Shown here: in pieces, positions 6,854 through 14,549 of the stretch
Layout of the letters: each line of letters starts with the position of its first letter
Numbering within the stretch: position 1 is the stretch's first letter
Virus record (IMG/VR): IMGVR_UViG_3300037264_000454
Location: 1-59,996 of that record
Length of the DNA stretch: 59,996 nucleotides
From: a virus
Direction: 5' to 3' (one strand)
Translations under genes and position numbers: made by a program
The notes under the pieces: model-generated
What the model saw: only the letters and a program-made list of their open reading frames with translations
Told to the model about the DNA's origin: nothing
The model's database searches: none

Positions 6854-7506
6854 GTCGCATCACGTGGGAAGTCGCAGTGCTTGATCTTCGTTATGACCCT
6901 GCCGCCGCGCCGGGTGCAGAGTTCGGTGACAGGGCGGCAGACGATGCCCTCTGCGGTGAAGTCGCCCCACTGCGAGTCGAACCCCTCACGCGCCATATCG
7001 ACTGCATCCATGAGTGTGCCACAGCCGACGGCTGGCACGATCTCGACGGTGAACTTCTGCGCCAGATCGACCACGTCTTCGCGCTGTAGCCAGAGCGATT
7101 CCACCTTCACGTCGAAGAGCACGAAGTCCTTGTGATCGAGGTAGCAGCCGCCTTTCTGGATGCCCGCCCCGTAGCCCTCGCCGTAGAAGCAGACGCGCGT
7201 GGGGCCGAACTCGGCAGCCGGCGGCGGGAACGTCTCGCGGAAGAGTTCGAGATGGTGGTCAAACAGCAGGTGTAGGCGCTCGACGAGTTCGACGTGCAGT
7301 TGCGCGTTGTCCGTCTTGCCGTTGAAGAACACACGCTCGCCGTCGAACATCACGCGGATGTTGGTGCCGTCGACCTTCTCGGTGAACGTCCAGTCGTTGT
7401 CGGCGAGGTAGGCCAGTTCCGGGGTCGACCACTCGCCGACCATGAGTCTGCCCCGGTTTGCCATGTCGCGCTTGAACATCGTCTGGATCTTGTGGTACTT
7501 CTCCAT
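6850..7506 (-). CDS. RNA ligase family protein (nucleotidyltransferase), late-operon copy
   Basis: 218 residues from ATG at 7506 (GAGGGGAT upstream). Motif I of RNA/DNA ligases is clear: FTEKVDGTNIRV near residue 46 (K is the predicted adenylated lysine). Later motifs: RVFFNGKTDNAQ, RVCFYGEGYGAG (motif III-like), DFVLFDVKVE, AEGIVCRPV (motif IV) and RVITKIKHCDF (motif V). It is compact, like the DRB0094/Rnl-type ligases without an obvious C-terminal domain. Likely seals or repairs RNA, perhaps tRNA cut by host anticodon nucleases. A second ligase lies at 44499-45410. Confidence 0.8.
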   Translation of the reverse strand: MEKYHKIQTMFKRDMANRGRLMVGEWSTPELAYLADNDWTFTEKVDGTNIRVMFDGERVFFNGKTDNAQLHVELVERLHLLFDHHLELFRETFPPPAAEFGPTRVCFYGEGYGAGIQKGGCYLDHKDFVLFDVKVESLWLQREDVVDLAQKFTVEIVPAVGCGTLMDAVDMAREGFDSQWGDFTAEGIVCRPVTELCTRRGGRVITKIKHCDFPRDAT

Positions 7507-7517
7507 CTCATCCCCTC

Positions 7518-7973
7518 TCAGTAGGCGGTCGCGGCCCAGGGTGTCCATCCGAGTCGGCCCCACATTTGGGCGGCGCACTCGATATTGGACAGCGGGCTGA
7601 GCAGGTTCCGTCCCGGCGCGTGGTCTTGGCGAATCTGGAAGAGCCCTTTGTGGATGCCGTTGACGGCCCAGGGTCGCCAAGACGACTCTCTCTCGACCAC
7701 GCGCAGGGCGATGGCGTGGTCCCAAGCAGTGAAAGGTCGCCCCAGACGTCGTCCCCAGTAGTGGAAACGTTCGTCGATCTCGTGCCGCCACAGTGCCCGT
7801 CCCGTGAGCCGGGGCGGGTGCGCGGCATGGTGATGGTGATGCATGCGCGGCGGCGGCATCGGCTTACGATCCAGATGAGTGCCGCCGCCGAGCTTGCCAG
7901 AAGCAGCAGGAGCGGCGACGCATAGTGCGAGCGCGAGCGTGCAAGTGATGGCGGGAATGCCTTCATACCTCAA
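7518..7973 (-). CDS. Secreted lysozyme/transglycosylase-like protein
   Basis: 151 residues from TTG at 7973 (AAAGGTGA at correct spacing; no ATG in frame). A signal peptide covers residues 1-25 (ITCTLALALCVAAPAASG). The C-terminal half resembles a soluble lytic transglycosylase domain: ALRVVERESSWRPWAVNG supplies the catalytic Glu, followed by KGLFQIRQDH and NIECAAQMWGRLGWTPWAA. A run of five His near residue 45 is natural. It probably degrades peptidoglycan outside the membrane. Confidence 0.75.
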   Translation of the reverse strand: MRYEGIPAITCTLALALCVAAPAASGKLGGGTHLDRKPMPPPRMHHHHHAAHPPRLTGRALWRHEIDERFHYWGRRLGRPFTAWDHAIALRVVERESSWRPWAVNGIHKGLFQIRQDHAPGRNLLSPLSNIECAAQMWGRLGWTPWAATAY

Positions 7974-8005
7974 ATCTTCACCTTTCGTTGCTCAGTGGGG
8001 CGGCT

Positions 8006-8131
8006 CCGAACTCGACGCCACGCAGCTACCGACGCAGGCGCCGCGAGCAGGGGGATGCTCGCCAACGGACAGGTGCAGTCGGAGGGGGGCTCCGCTGCAT
8101 GGTGCGTCTCACTGCGTGGCGTCGAGTTCGG
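8006..8131. ncRNA. Putative structured RNA or cruciform: 20-bp stem with inner hairpins
   Basis: 8006-8025 (ccgaactcgacgccacgcag) is perfectly complementary to 8112-8131. The enclosed 86 nt contains GCGAGCA/TGCTCGC (hairpin near 8046-8065) and GCAG-t-CGGAG/CTCCG-CTGC (near 8083-8106). That makes a three-way junction in RNA of either strand. On the minus strand it would be part of the 5' leader of the lysozyme-like gene. The strand is unknown. Confidence 0.5.
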
Positions 8132-8182
8132 CATGTGGACAGGGTACGGAATGCGACCGATGAAACTGTCGCACCCTAGAAA

Positions 8183-8217
8183 GGGGCGGCGCTGGGGTCG
8201 AACCAGCTGCCCGCCCC
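8183..8217 (-). terminator. Hairpin resembling a tRNA T-arm plus acceptor strand, or a terminator
   Basis: Minus strand: GGGGCGG-gca-GCTGG-TTCGACC-CCAGC-g-CCGCCCC, then TTTCT. The inner arm is a textbook tRNA T-arm (5-bp stem, TTCGACC loop) stacked on a 7-bp G/C stem, but no matching D-arm and anticodon arm were found. The T-rich end suits a terminator at the end of an RNA from the 8.2-8.65 kb region. Confidence 0.5.
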
Positions 8218-8647
8218 GGATGAGTCCTACACCGGCATTAGGCCGGGTCAGACTCGGCTGCGGTCGCCGCGGTCCTCGTCCGGCTTCCCGGTGTCACGTC
8301 GTCACGCGACTGAGGTTGATCCGCAACGGCCACGTTAGGCGGCCCCACCGCGGTGAGGTCGCGACTCCGCCCGCCCAATGGCGGGTGAGCTGTGGCGCGT
8401 GCCCCCGAATGGCCTGCAACACGCCTGCCGTCCCCTGCACCCTCTGCGTCACCAGTGGCCGATCTACTCAGACCGGGTAAGCGCCCGACTTACGAGGGCT
8501 TTGCGACTCGCACCCGACACGGTGCAGGACGGCGCCCGCATGGCCCGGAAGGTTGCTCGGTGGAGGTGTCGCTACCGAGGCGATCCGGGCAGCTCTTGTG
8601 TCACGTTTTCTTGCACGAAAACTTGTCAATCCCGCCGCTTGGAGTTG

Positions 8648-10131
8648 TCAAACGCATAGCCTCGTCTGCGCCTCCGCCGCCGCAATCCGCGCCCGTGCGA
8701 TATCGACGTACTCCGCCTCGCGCTCGATGCCGATGAACTCGCGGCCATCTTCGGCGCAGGCCACGCCCGTGGTGCCGCTTCCCATGAATGGGTCAAGTAC
8801 CACGTCGCCGGGACGCGCCACGAGACGGACCAGCCAGCGCATGGGGCGAGGGGCTTGACGGTGGGGTGGTGGTTCTGCGTCGGCCTGCACTCGACCCACG
8901 AAAAATCATCGTGTCCGCAATCCGGCTTTCTGTTGTGTACGAATCGACAGCCACAGACGTTGCAGAGGCGCGCCCATTTGGAGGCGTTGCGCTCGACCTC
9001 TGGCATCCCCTCACACCCCGCGTTCCGCTCCGCCCGCGACGCCTTGGCGCAGTAGAAAAACCTAGTGAGCGGTTCGCCGCTTAGGGACGCCTCGCCAGTG
9101 AAGGGACTTGTGATCTCCGTCCCGCATGAGGCGCAGGTTTTCGAGCCGGTTGTCGGCCTTGTCTCGGTTGACGTGGTGGACGACGGCCCCCCTGGGGATT
9201 GGTCCGTGGGCGTCCTCCCAGACGCGCCGATGCTCGAACTGGTGGCGGTACTTGCCGCCCTCAATCCACCGGAGCATCCAGTATCCGGCCTGCTTGTAAC
9301 GCCCGGCATCCTCCCGACTTCTGCGCTCGAAGTCGGATCGGCAGGCTTTGTTGCAGTAGACGCCTTTGTTGCCGATGTTCCACGTCTCGCGTTCTGCACC
9401 ACACGCTCGGCACACGAAGCGCAAAGGCTCACGTCGTCGTCCCATCCGTAGTCTCCTTGGAAGTAGAAGCGCCCAGGCTCACCGAGGGCGTCCGCTACTG
9501 CTGAGTCTATCACACAGTTGGCGGGCCAGCGACCGGTGTTCTGGTCCCAGCCCCCACCATCGGCGCGGTCGTTGGACAAGTCTCCGTAGGCGGCCCCCTG
9601 CGTAGCCCGTCGCGGGGAGGACGGAACATCCTTCGTCGTCCCCACCCTGCACTCTTCAATCCCCAGCTCCCGCATCGGTCCCGGCTTGCGGGCGAGGATG
9701 ATGGGCTCCCACGCTGGCTTGAGACACGCCTTGCCCTTGGGGAATCCGCTGCCGTACAGCCACATGAGCGTGTCGCGTATCTCGAATCCTGCATCCTCAA
9801 GGGCGCAGGCGAGGCGGTGCCAGGTTCGGGTGCCTCCGAAGGCGAGGAGGTAGTGAGAGGGTTTGAGGACGCGGAGGGCTTCGAGCGCCCATGCGGTGTG
9901 GAAATGCTGGGCTGGAGTGCCCGCTTCGTAGGACGGCCCAACCCGGCCAGCGACCCAAGACTTGTCGCTCCCATGCTTGAAGCCGCCAGTGGGTCGCGAG
10001 TCGAACTTGTCCCACGCCTTCCCCATGAACTCAAGTCCGTAGGGCGGATCACAACAGATCGCGTCAACGCTGCCCGCTTCCATCGCGGCCATGACCTCGA
10101 GGCAGTCGCCGTGGTGGAGCACGCTACCCAC
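8648..10131 (-). pseudogene. DNA methyltransferase interrupted by an HNH ORF and frameshifted
   Basis: GTG at 10131. The N-terminal part is a class-beta-like DNA methylase: VLHHGDCLEVMAAMEAGSVD and CDPPYGLEFMGKAWDKF (DPPY motif). Two lesions follow. First, a 411-bp in-frame segment between two GTAGAA copies (9052-9057 and 9463-9468) splits the expected GRF-YCAKASRAERNAGCEGMP and carries an HNH gene in another frame. Second, after HHPTVKPLAP the frame breaks at a GGGG run (8843-8846). The rest (MRWLVRLVARPGDVVLDPFM, GSGTTG, to the stop at 8648) continues in another frame, and one extra base there would restore it. It may be a sequencing indel, a programmed shift or true decay. The insertion alone probably inactivates the enzyme. 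Confidence 0.8.
9062..9445 (-). CDS. HNH homing-type endonuclease nested in the methyltransferase gene
   Basis: 127 residues, ATG at 9445 with AAGGAGA. The N-terminal zinc site is CRACG...CNKAC; the C-terminal HNH core is HRRVWEDAHG, then RGAVVHHVNRDKADNRLENL and LMRDGDHKSLH. It fills nearly all of a 411-bp insert, so no room remains for a group I intron. It probably spreads as a free-standing homing endonuclease, cutting methylase alleles that lack it (inference). Confidence 0.85.
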   Translation of the reverse strand: MGRRREPLRFVCRACGAERETWNIGNKGVYCNKACRSDFERRSREDAGRYKQAGYWMLRWIEGGKYRHQFEHRRVWEDAHGPIPRGAVVHHVNRDKADNRLENLRLMRDGDHKSLHWRGVPKRRTAH

Positions 10132-10405
10132 GCGCGCGCAACTCCCCCGCCCGCCTCGTCACGAACGCCGCGAACGATTCCCCGTCCCGACCCTCTGCCC
10201 AGAACTGGCCCATCCACGCGCCGTCGACGAACGAGGGCGTCAGCAGGAGCCCGCGCGCGGTGCAGGTGCCGTAACGATCGCGGCGCAACTTGCCGCGCCA
10301 GTCGTACTCGTACGCGACACGGCTGCCGCATTCCGGGCAGGGGAGTTTGTCGGCGTTGGGGGAGTAGGTGAGGCCGGTCATATTCACTGGATTGGGCTTA
10401 TTCAT
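10124..10405 (-). CDS. Zinc-ribbon hypothetical protein
   Basis: 93 residues, ATG at 10405 (ATGA overlap). CPECGSRVAYEYDWRGK gives one Cys pair near residue 23; a lone later Cys (YGTCTARG) follows. The middle has FVDGAWMGQFWAEGRDG. Overlaps the methyltransferase start by 8 nt. Confidence 0.65.
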   Translation of the reverse strand: MNKPNPVNMTGLTYSPNADKLPCPECGSRVAYEYDWRGKLRRDRYGTCTARGLLLTPSFVDGAWMGQFWAEGRDGESFAAFVTRRAGELRARG

Positions 10406-10878
10406 GTCGGGCGTGAATATGGCTCTTTGGGTGAAGATGCCGCTTCGTTTTCAGAACCCCGCGTTTCGCGCCTGGTTTCGCGAGCAGACTGGCAGTCGTC
10501 GCAGAGCGTCCGTATCCAGCCCCCTTCGCGGCGCTGGCCCCACTTGCCGCAGTCTTCGCAGGTGTGGTAGGAGCGCCCCTCGGCTCCGTCTATCAGGGCG
10601 TTCACGATGCTGTACCACGTCGGGTCGGCCTCGTCTCCTCCGACGTAGTGGTAGAAGCGCAGGCCGCCGAACTTCTCCTTGACCTGAGTCGCCACTACCT
10701 CGACGGGGGAGTTGTTGCTGATGAATTCCAGTTGCTCGGATAGCCGCTCGATGATGCCGTCCCAGCCGGGGCCGCACTCGAAGCCGAACGCCATGCAGGT
10801 CGCGCGCATGTCGCCGTGGCGGTCCCGGTAGAGAATCGGGCAGCGGGCGACTAGGGCGGCGTCTTTCTCAGCGTCCAC
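10402..10878 (-). CDS. Conserved phage hypothetical with C-terminal zinc ribbon
   Basis: 158 residues, GTG at 10878 with GAGGAGAAA. I recognise the layout CPILYRDRHGDMRATCMAFG, then GPGWDGIIERLSEQLE, then VVATQVKEKFGGLRFYHY from tailed-phage and prophage proteins of unknown role. Zinc ribbon CEDCGKWG...CDDC near residues 107-128 and a charged tail. Function unknown. Confidence 0.7.
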   Translation of the reverse strand: MDAEKDAALVARCPILYRDRHGDMRATCMAFGFECGPGWDGIIERLSEQLEFISNNSPVEVVATQVKEKFGGLRFYHYVGGDEADPTWYSIVNALIDGAEGRSYHTCEDCGKWGQRREGGWIRTLCDDCQSARETRRETRGSENEAASSPKEPYSRPT

Positions 10879-11215
10879 AGTTTCTCCTCGCCTCGTCGAT
10901 CAGGTCGTACAGCAGGTCGGGGAACGGGTTCTTGGTCGATTGACCGGCGTCCGTGGTCGTGGCACCAACCGGGGTACGGGCCGTACCCTGGTCGCCGGAA
11001 CCTTGATTAGCGTCGGCGCATGATTCGGGTTGTTGCGTAACCTGTAACATGCCTCGCCACGACGGCCGCAGGTAGCCGAAGTCCCTGGCCTCTGTCACGG
11101 CAACGCGGTCGCCGCAGACCCCGCACGTGCCCATGTGCCACGTCGCGAACTGCGGCTCGCTGTTGCCGTGCTCGATGCCGCAGTCGGCGCAGACCCAGAC
11201 GGGTTGGTCGGTCAT
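10868..11215 (-). CDS. Zinc-ribbon hypothetical protein
   Basis: 115 residues from ATG at 11215 (ATGA overlap, GGGGTGA). Starts MTDQPVWVCADCGIEHG and has a second pair CGVCG: a clear four-Cys zinc ribbon in the first 40 residues. The tail is polar, with NPFPDLLYDLIDEAR at the end. Unknown function. Confidence 0.65.
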   Translation of the reverse strand: MTDQPVWVCADCGIEHGNSEPQFATWHMGTCGVCGDRVAVTEARDFGYLRPSWRGMLQVTQQPESCADANQGSGDQGTARTPVGATTTDAGQSTKNPFPDLLYDLIDEARRNCGR

Positions 11216-11514
11216 GCGTTCACCCCGCACATCTTCAGTTGGTCCCACAGCATCCCGTATTCGAGCCAGTCCGCGACCTCGGGAGGGTCTATCTCTCCCC
11301 GCTCGCGTGTGTAGATGCAGAGCGGGTGACAGGCGAGGTCGACATCGTTCTTGCCGAGGTAGTTGCAGTGAGCGACCCGGGCGTAGTCGGGCAGCCCGGC
11401 ATTGTCGGGAAATGGCTCGGGCGTGCTCGACCAATACGGGCACGTCGCACTCCCGTCGGGTTCGTGGCAGTAGTCGCCGGCTGGAATGACGGACTTGTCG
11501 AATCGGTCGCTCAC
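11212..11514 (-). CDS. Cys-rich hypothetical protein
   Basis: 100 residues, GTG at 11514 (GTGA overlap). Cys spread along the chain (DYCHEP, ATCPYW, HCNYLG, ACHPLCIYT) suggests a metal site. No family recognised. Confidence 0.65.
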   Translation of the reverse strand: MSDRFDKSVIPAGDYCHEPDGSATCPYWSSTPEPFPDNAGLPDYARVAHCNYLGKNDVDLACHPLCIYTRERGEIDPPEVADWLEYGMLWDQLKMCGVNA

Positions 11515-11774
11515 TGTTCCCGCTCCCGCGCCGCCTTCTCGGCCAAGTAAACCAATGAGTCCGCGATTTCCTCAACGATGTCGCAGTCGAGCTTATAATC
11601 CTCTGTACGAATGAGCCGGTCGCCGTAATCCGTGAAGCCTTCTTCGTGGCGCTCGACGGCGACCTCGATGGCGTAGGAGAGATATGCGTCGTCGGCGACC
11701 AGGGAACGGAGCATGGTCCGGGCCGCGTCCAAGTTCTTGATGAGGCGCTTCTTTTGGGTGAGGTAGGGGATCAC
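11511..11774 (-). CDS. Helical hypothetical protein
   Basis: 87 residues, GTG at 11774 (GTGA overlap). All-helical, with LDAARTMLRSLVADDAYLSY and an acidic DIVEEIADSLVYLAEKAARE end that resembles helices of small phage MazG-like or diphosphohydrolase proteins, but the metal-binding motif is incomplete. Role unknown. Confidence 0.6.
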   Translation of the reverse strand: MIPYLTQKKRLIKNLDAARTMLRSLVADDAYLSYAIEVAVERHEEGFTDYGDRLIRTEDYKLDCDIVEEIADSLVYLAEKAAREREQ

Positions 11775-12361
11775 GTCGACACCGCCATCGTCACGTGCTC
11801 TAGCGCCTCATTGCCCCACGTGTCCCAGCCGAGGCGGTTTCTGCGGGCGAAGAGTTCGAGGTAGGGGCCGGGGGAGACGGACTCGATAACATCCTGCATC
11901 CCCTCCGGCTTGGCCGAGTGCGTCGGGTGCCCGCCACGGGCATACGGTCGCTTGAACGACCACCACGACGTATCCACCCGCTGCTTGTGCGCGAGTCTTC
12001 CCCGACGCGCGAACAGGACGAACTCAGTCGTGGGGACGTAGGCACCGCCGAACCCCAGGCCGCGCGGCTGCTTACACCATGTCAGGAGTGCGGAGTAGGA
12101 GAATCCCCAGTCTGCCACCATCCGGTAGGCGTCGGGGACGAAGCGGCCGAAGGTCCATAGGTAGACATGCGCGTCGAGTTCGGCAAGTTCGTTGACGGGG
12201 AGCGCGGCGATCTCGTCTATGCTCATGCGCTCGTATGGCACGGGTTTGCTCGGGCCGACGTGACGCTCACGCCACTGGCCAGCCGTCGATAGTGTTCGCG
12301 CTCCGAAGTCTTTGACCGGCCACGGCGGGTCCGCAACGATAGTCCGGTACTTGCCGCTCAT
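11771..12361 (-). CDS. MT-A70 family adenine methyltransferase
   Basis: 196 residues, ATG at 12361 with GAGGAAGGTGA. TIVADPPWPVKDFGART near the start holds the DPPW catalytic motif. Further family features: AHVYLWTFGRFVPDAYRMVA, TWCKQPRGLGFGG, TTEFVLFARRG, HSAKPEGMQDVIE and YLELFARRNRLGWDTWG. It probably N6-methylates adenine in phage DNA to evade restriction. One of four methyltransferase genes here, and apparently intact. Confidence 0.9.
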   Translation of the reverse strand: MSGKYRTIVADPPWPVKDFGARTLSTAGQWRERHVGPSKPVPYERMSIDEIAALPVNELAELDAHVYLWTFGRFVPDAYRMVADWGFSYSALLTWCKQPRGLGFGGAYVPTTEFVLFARRGRLAHKQRVDTSWWSFKRPYARGGHPTHSAKPEGMQDVIESVSPGPYLELFARRNRLGWDTWGNEALEHVTMAVST

Positions 12362-12504
12362 TTGACGTCACCTTCCTCGGCGACGTAGCCGCACCATGTG
12401 CAGGTGCCGGTTGCGACGGCGGGCAGGGGGTTCTCTCTGAGGCACCGGGGACACCGCACGAGATAGAACCTGCCGTCTTGGGTGCGGAAGACGAAGGGCT
12501 TCAC
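12358..12504 (-). CDS. 48-aa zinc-ribbon protein
   Basis: GTG at 12504, with coupled junctions at both ends (GTGA and ATGA). CPRC near residue 18 and CTWC near residue 35 make a minimal zinc ribbon. Sits between the phosphoesterase and the MT-A70 methylase. Confidence 0.65.
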   Translation of the reverse strand: MKPFVFRTQDGRFYLVRCPRCLRENPLPAVATGTCTWCGYVAEEGDVK

Positions 12505-13337
12505 GCGACGGCCTCGATTCGCGCGCCATACCTTGATGGGTAGATGTTCGCGCGGGCCATGCCGATATCTATTGGGTCAAGATCCATGTCCTCGGCGTAG
12601 TTTTCTCCGTCCTCGCGAAACGTCTTGAGATAGCCTCCGGTCAATACGACGTACACGGGCCTGTCCGTAAGTTTGTGGAAGTGGCGGTCGCAGCCCATGC
12701 GCTGCTCCGCGCCAAGGCGCTTGTAGTGGCAGTGACCGCGAGCCAGGATGTCGACTTCGGGCCAATACCGAGCTTTGACTAGTAGTTGATTCAGCAGAGT
12801 TGCTGCATATTTCGCCGTGTGCGTACCGTGGTGCAGGTTCATCACGACGGTACAGGCGTGCCCATGCGCGTCTGTGAACACGATGCGCACCAGGGCACCG
12901 CCGGGAGCCCACAGAAGTTCCCGCAACTCGTCCCCGCCCATCTTCTCCAGCTTCCGGCGCATGACGTTTGTCTGGTGCTGCTTGTCGTACGTGTTGGAGT
13001 GATTCGACCCGAGTTGCACAACGCACTTCGACACGACGGGCTTCTCGAAGTCTGCGAGCCATTCGATCTCGACGTCACCGAGGCGGCTCAGGTCGTGGAC
13101 GGTGAGCAGGTCTGGGTCTAGATGCTCGGCCTTGAATCGCTTGTCGCCGATGCCGATAAAGTCGCCGTTGTCGCCCATGTTGGCGTACATAGAGTTGGGG
13201 TCGTCGGCGATAATCTGCCGGTCCTTGCGTAGCTCATGCTTGGCGCAGGCGGCGTTGAACACGTGCCAGTCTCCCCACCAGAAGAACGGGAAGCACTCGC
13301 CTTCGGTGAACTGCCGGCGGACCGTGATGAGCCTCAC
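12501..13337 (-). CDS. Calcineurin-like metallophosphoesterase
   Basis: 278 residues, GTG at 13337. The metal-binding motifs of the calcineurin-like fold appear in order: GDWH (residues ~22-25), MGDNGDF (~55), GSNHSNTYDKQHQTN (~110), a HGTHTAKYA block (~170) and ILARGHCHYKRL (~198). It is expected to be a nuclease or phosphodiesterase; phage versions are often of unknown substrate. Lies among methylases and zinc-ribbon proteins downstream of the lysis genes. Confidence 0.85.
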   Translation of the reverse strand: MRLITVRRQFTEGECFPFFWWGDWHVFNAACAKHELRKDRQIIADDPNSMYANMGDNGDFIGIGDKRFKAEHLDPDLLTVHDLSRLGDVEIEWLADFEKPVVSKCVVQLGSNHSNTYDKQHQTNVMRRKLEKMGGDELRELLWAPGGALVRIVFTDAHGHACTVVMNLHHGTHTAKYAATLLNQLLVKARYWPEVDILARGHCHYKRLGAEQRMGCDRHFHKLTDRPVYVVLTGGYLKTFREDGENYAEDMDLDPIDIGMARANIYPSRYGARIEAVA

Positions 13338-13340
13338 GAC

Positions 13341-13559
13341 TCAGCGCCCCTCAATCGGCACTCGCACCCCGACCGTGAGCGGATTCGTGGGCAGCTTCGC
13401 AATCTGCCGGCACCAGAAACGCCAGCAAGTCCCCGAACAGAAGAAGAGCGAGGCAATGCGCTTGCCCGTGGCCCGGTCGTACTGCACGTGTTCGATGTCG
13501 ACGGGGCAGTCGCGGCCGCACGCCTCGCACTGTTGGATCGCAGGCGGCAACTCATGCAC
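13341..13559 (-). CDS. Zinc-knuckle protein
   Basis: 72 residues, GTG at 13559 (8-nt overlap with the amidase end). CEACGRDC near residue 11 and CSGTCW near residue 41: four or more Cys likely bind zinc. Unknown role. Confidence 0.6.
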   Translation of the reverse strand: MHELPPAIQQCEACGRDCPVDIEHVQYDRATGKRIASLFFCSGTCWRFWCRQIAKLPTNPLTVGVRVPIEGR

Positions 13560-14220
13560 GCCCCTTCAGAATCCGCGCAATCAGCCGACGCGCCCAAATC
13601 AGCGACTTCGAGTCCGCCCGCTTGAACTGCCGCCGGATGCGCTTCTTCTCGCGGTCGGTCAGCGGCGAGTACGAACGCAGCGTCAGATCCCAGAACTTCG
13701 CAACTCCCCGCGCCAGAGCCAGCCCGTACGCCTCGTGGTGGTCCGCCATGTGGCGCGCCTCGGCGAGATTGGAATGGAAGAGCAGCTCGGTAAGGATGGC
13801 CGGGCAGGACGGACCGTGCGTCTCAGCGAGCCCGTCATTGCGCACGATGCCGTAGTCGGAGCCGGGCGAGAGCGGCGCGATGGCACCCTGCACGTCGTCG
13901 GCGAGTTCTTGACTACCGAAGTTGGGGCCGTAGAAGGTGATCGTGCCGTCGCAGGTTCCGCCGGCGTTCGTGTGCACGGCGACGTGTGCGTGTGCCCCGA
14001 AGGCGCGCGAGTCGGCGACTACCCGCGACAGGTAGATCCCGTCGTCGAGGTAGCGCCACGAGCGAGTCGAGAGCTTGACGGCAAAGCGGCCGTCGGCGCG
14101 CAGGTGGCGTGCGGCGATGTCGCACACGGCGCGCATGTGGGCCTCTTCGGTTCCGAGACCGGCGACGTAGCTATTGTGGATCTGAAGCGATGGGGATAGA
14201 TAGATTCGGTGTGGGATCAC
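13552..14220 (-). CDS. Endolysin: N-acetylmuramoyl-L-alanine amidase (Amidase_3-like)
   Basis: 222 residues, GTG at 14220. Start IYLSPSLQIHNSYVAG matches the amidase_3 opening, where zinc-binding His and Glu follow (GTEEAHM). Then AFGAHAHVAVHTNAGG holds the second zinc His, and CPAILTELLFHSNLAEA holds the catalytic Glu. It cleaves the amide bond between MurNAc and the stem peptide during lysis. The basic tail (REKKRIRRQFKRADSK) may bind the wall. The holin-like proteins lie directly upstream, giving a lysis cassette. Confidence 0.88.
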   Translation of the reverse strand: MIPHRIYLSPSLQIHNSYVAGLGTEEAHMRAVCDIAARHLRADGRFAVKLSTRSWRYLDDGIYLSRVVADSRAFGAHAHVAVHTNAGGTCDGTITFYGPNFGSQELADDVQGAIAPLSPGSDYGIVRNDGLAETHGPSCPAILTELLFHSNLAEARHMADHHEAYGLALARGVAKFWDLTLRSYSPLTDREKKRIRRQFKRADSKSLIWARRLIARILKGRA

Positions 14221-14223
14221 GTC

Positions 14224-14385
14224 CTACTCCTCTACTAGCCAGACGGCAGGGACCATGAGGCCAGAGCCGTTGTGCGTCTTCGATATGACTTCGAGCAGGT
14301 CGGTCGCGTCGGGAACGACAAGGTCAACGTCTGCCGATCCGTCCCCGTTCACCCAGACCCGCTTGACTGCTGCGCAAACCTTCAT
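14224..14385 (-). CDS. Small hypothetical protein in the lysis cassette
   Basis: 53 residues, ATG at 14385 with GAGAGGAGA. Strand-rich: MKVCAAVKRVWVNGDGSADV then VVPDATDLLEVI. Four bases upstream of the amidase start. Unknown function. Confidence 0.65.
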   Translation of the reverse strand: MKVCAAVKRVWVNGDGSADVDLVVPDATDLLEVISKTHNGSGLMVPAVWLVEE

Positions 14386-14469
14386 GCCGTCTCCTCTCGG
14401 GAGCCAGTTGCCTGTGCGTCTAAGGTACTCAGCGCCGCCGACGAAACCGTCGCAGGTCAGAAACGAGTG

Positions 14470-14521
14470 AACGCCCGCCCAGAGCCGCTGGTCGACGGAT
14501 GGACGGGCGTTGCGGCGGCGA
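14470..14521 (-). terminator. Stem-loop after the holin-like genes
   Basis: aacgcccg (14470-14477) pairs with cgggcgtt (14514-14521), 8 bp with a GC-rich 36-nt loop, inside a 164-bp intergenic gap. No U-run. It may attenuate transcription between the holin-like genes and the amidase. Confidence 0.4.
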
Positions 14522-14549
14522 GGGGAGCCGCTCTCTTGAAAGAATGCCC

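Larger units (their letters stand above)
7974..8647. other. 674-bp gene-free region with strong secondary structure
   Basis: No ORF here fits the coupled-operon pattern. The region carries a 20-bp perfect inverted repeat enclosing two smaller hairpins (8006-8131) and a T-arm-like/terminator-like hairpin (8183-8217). A short GTTTTC/GAAAAC hairpin lies near 8615. It follows the disrupted methyltransferase and precedes the lysozyme-like gene on the minus strand. A structured non-coding RNA, or a cis-acting region such as an origin, is plausible. Confidence 0.6.

Noticed and set aside
8170-8330. tRNA gene
   Set aside because: A good T-arm is present, but no 5' acceptor strand, D-arm or anticodon arm fits on either strand.
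13102-14199. Plus-strand open frame opposite the amidase and phosphoesterase
   Set aside because: Overlaps two clear minus-strand enzymes; no motif, no start signal.
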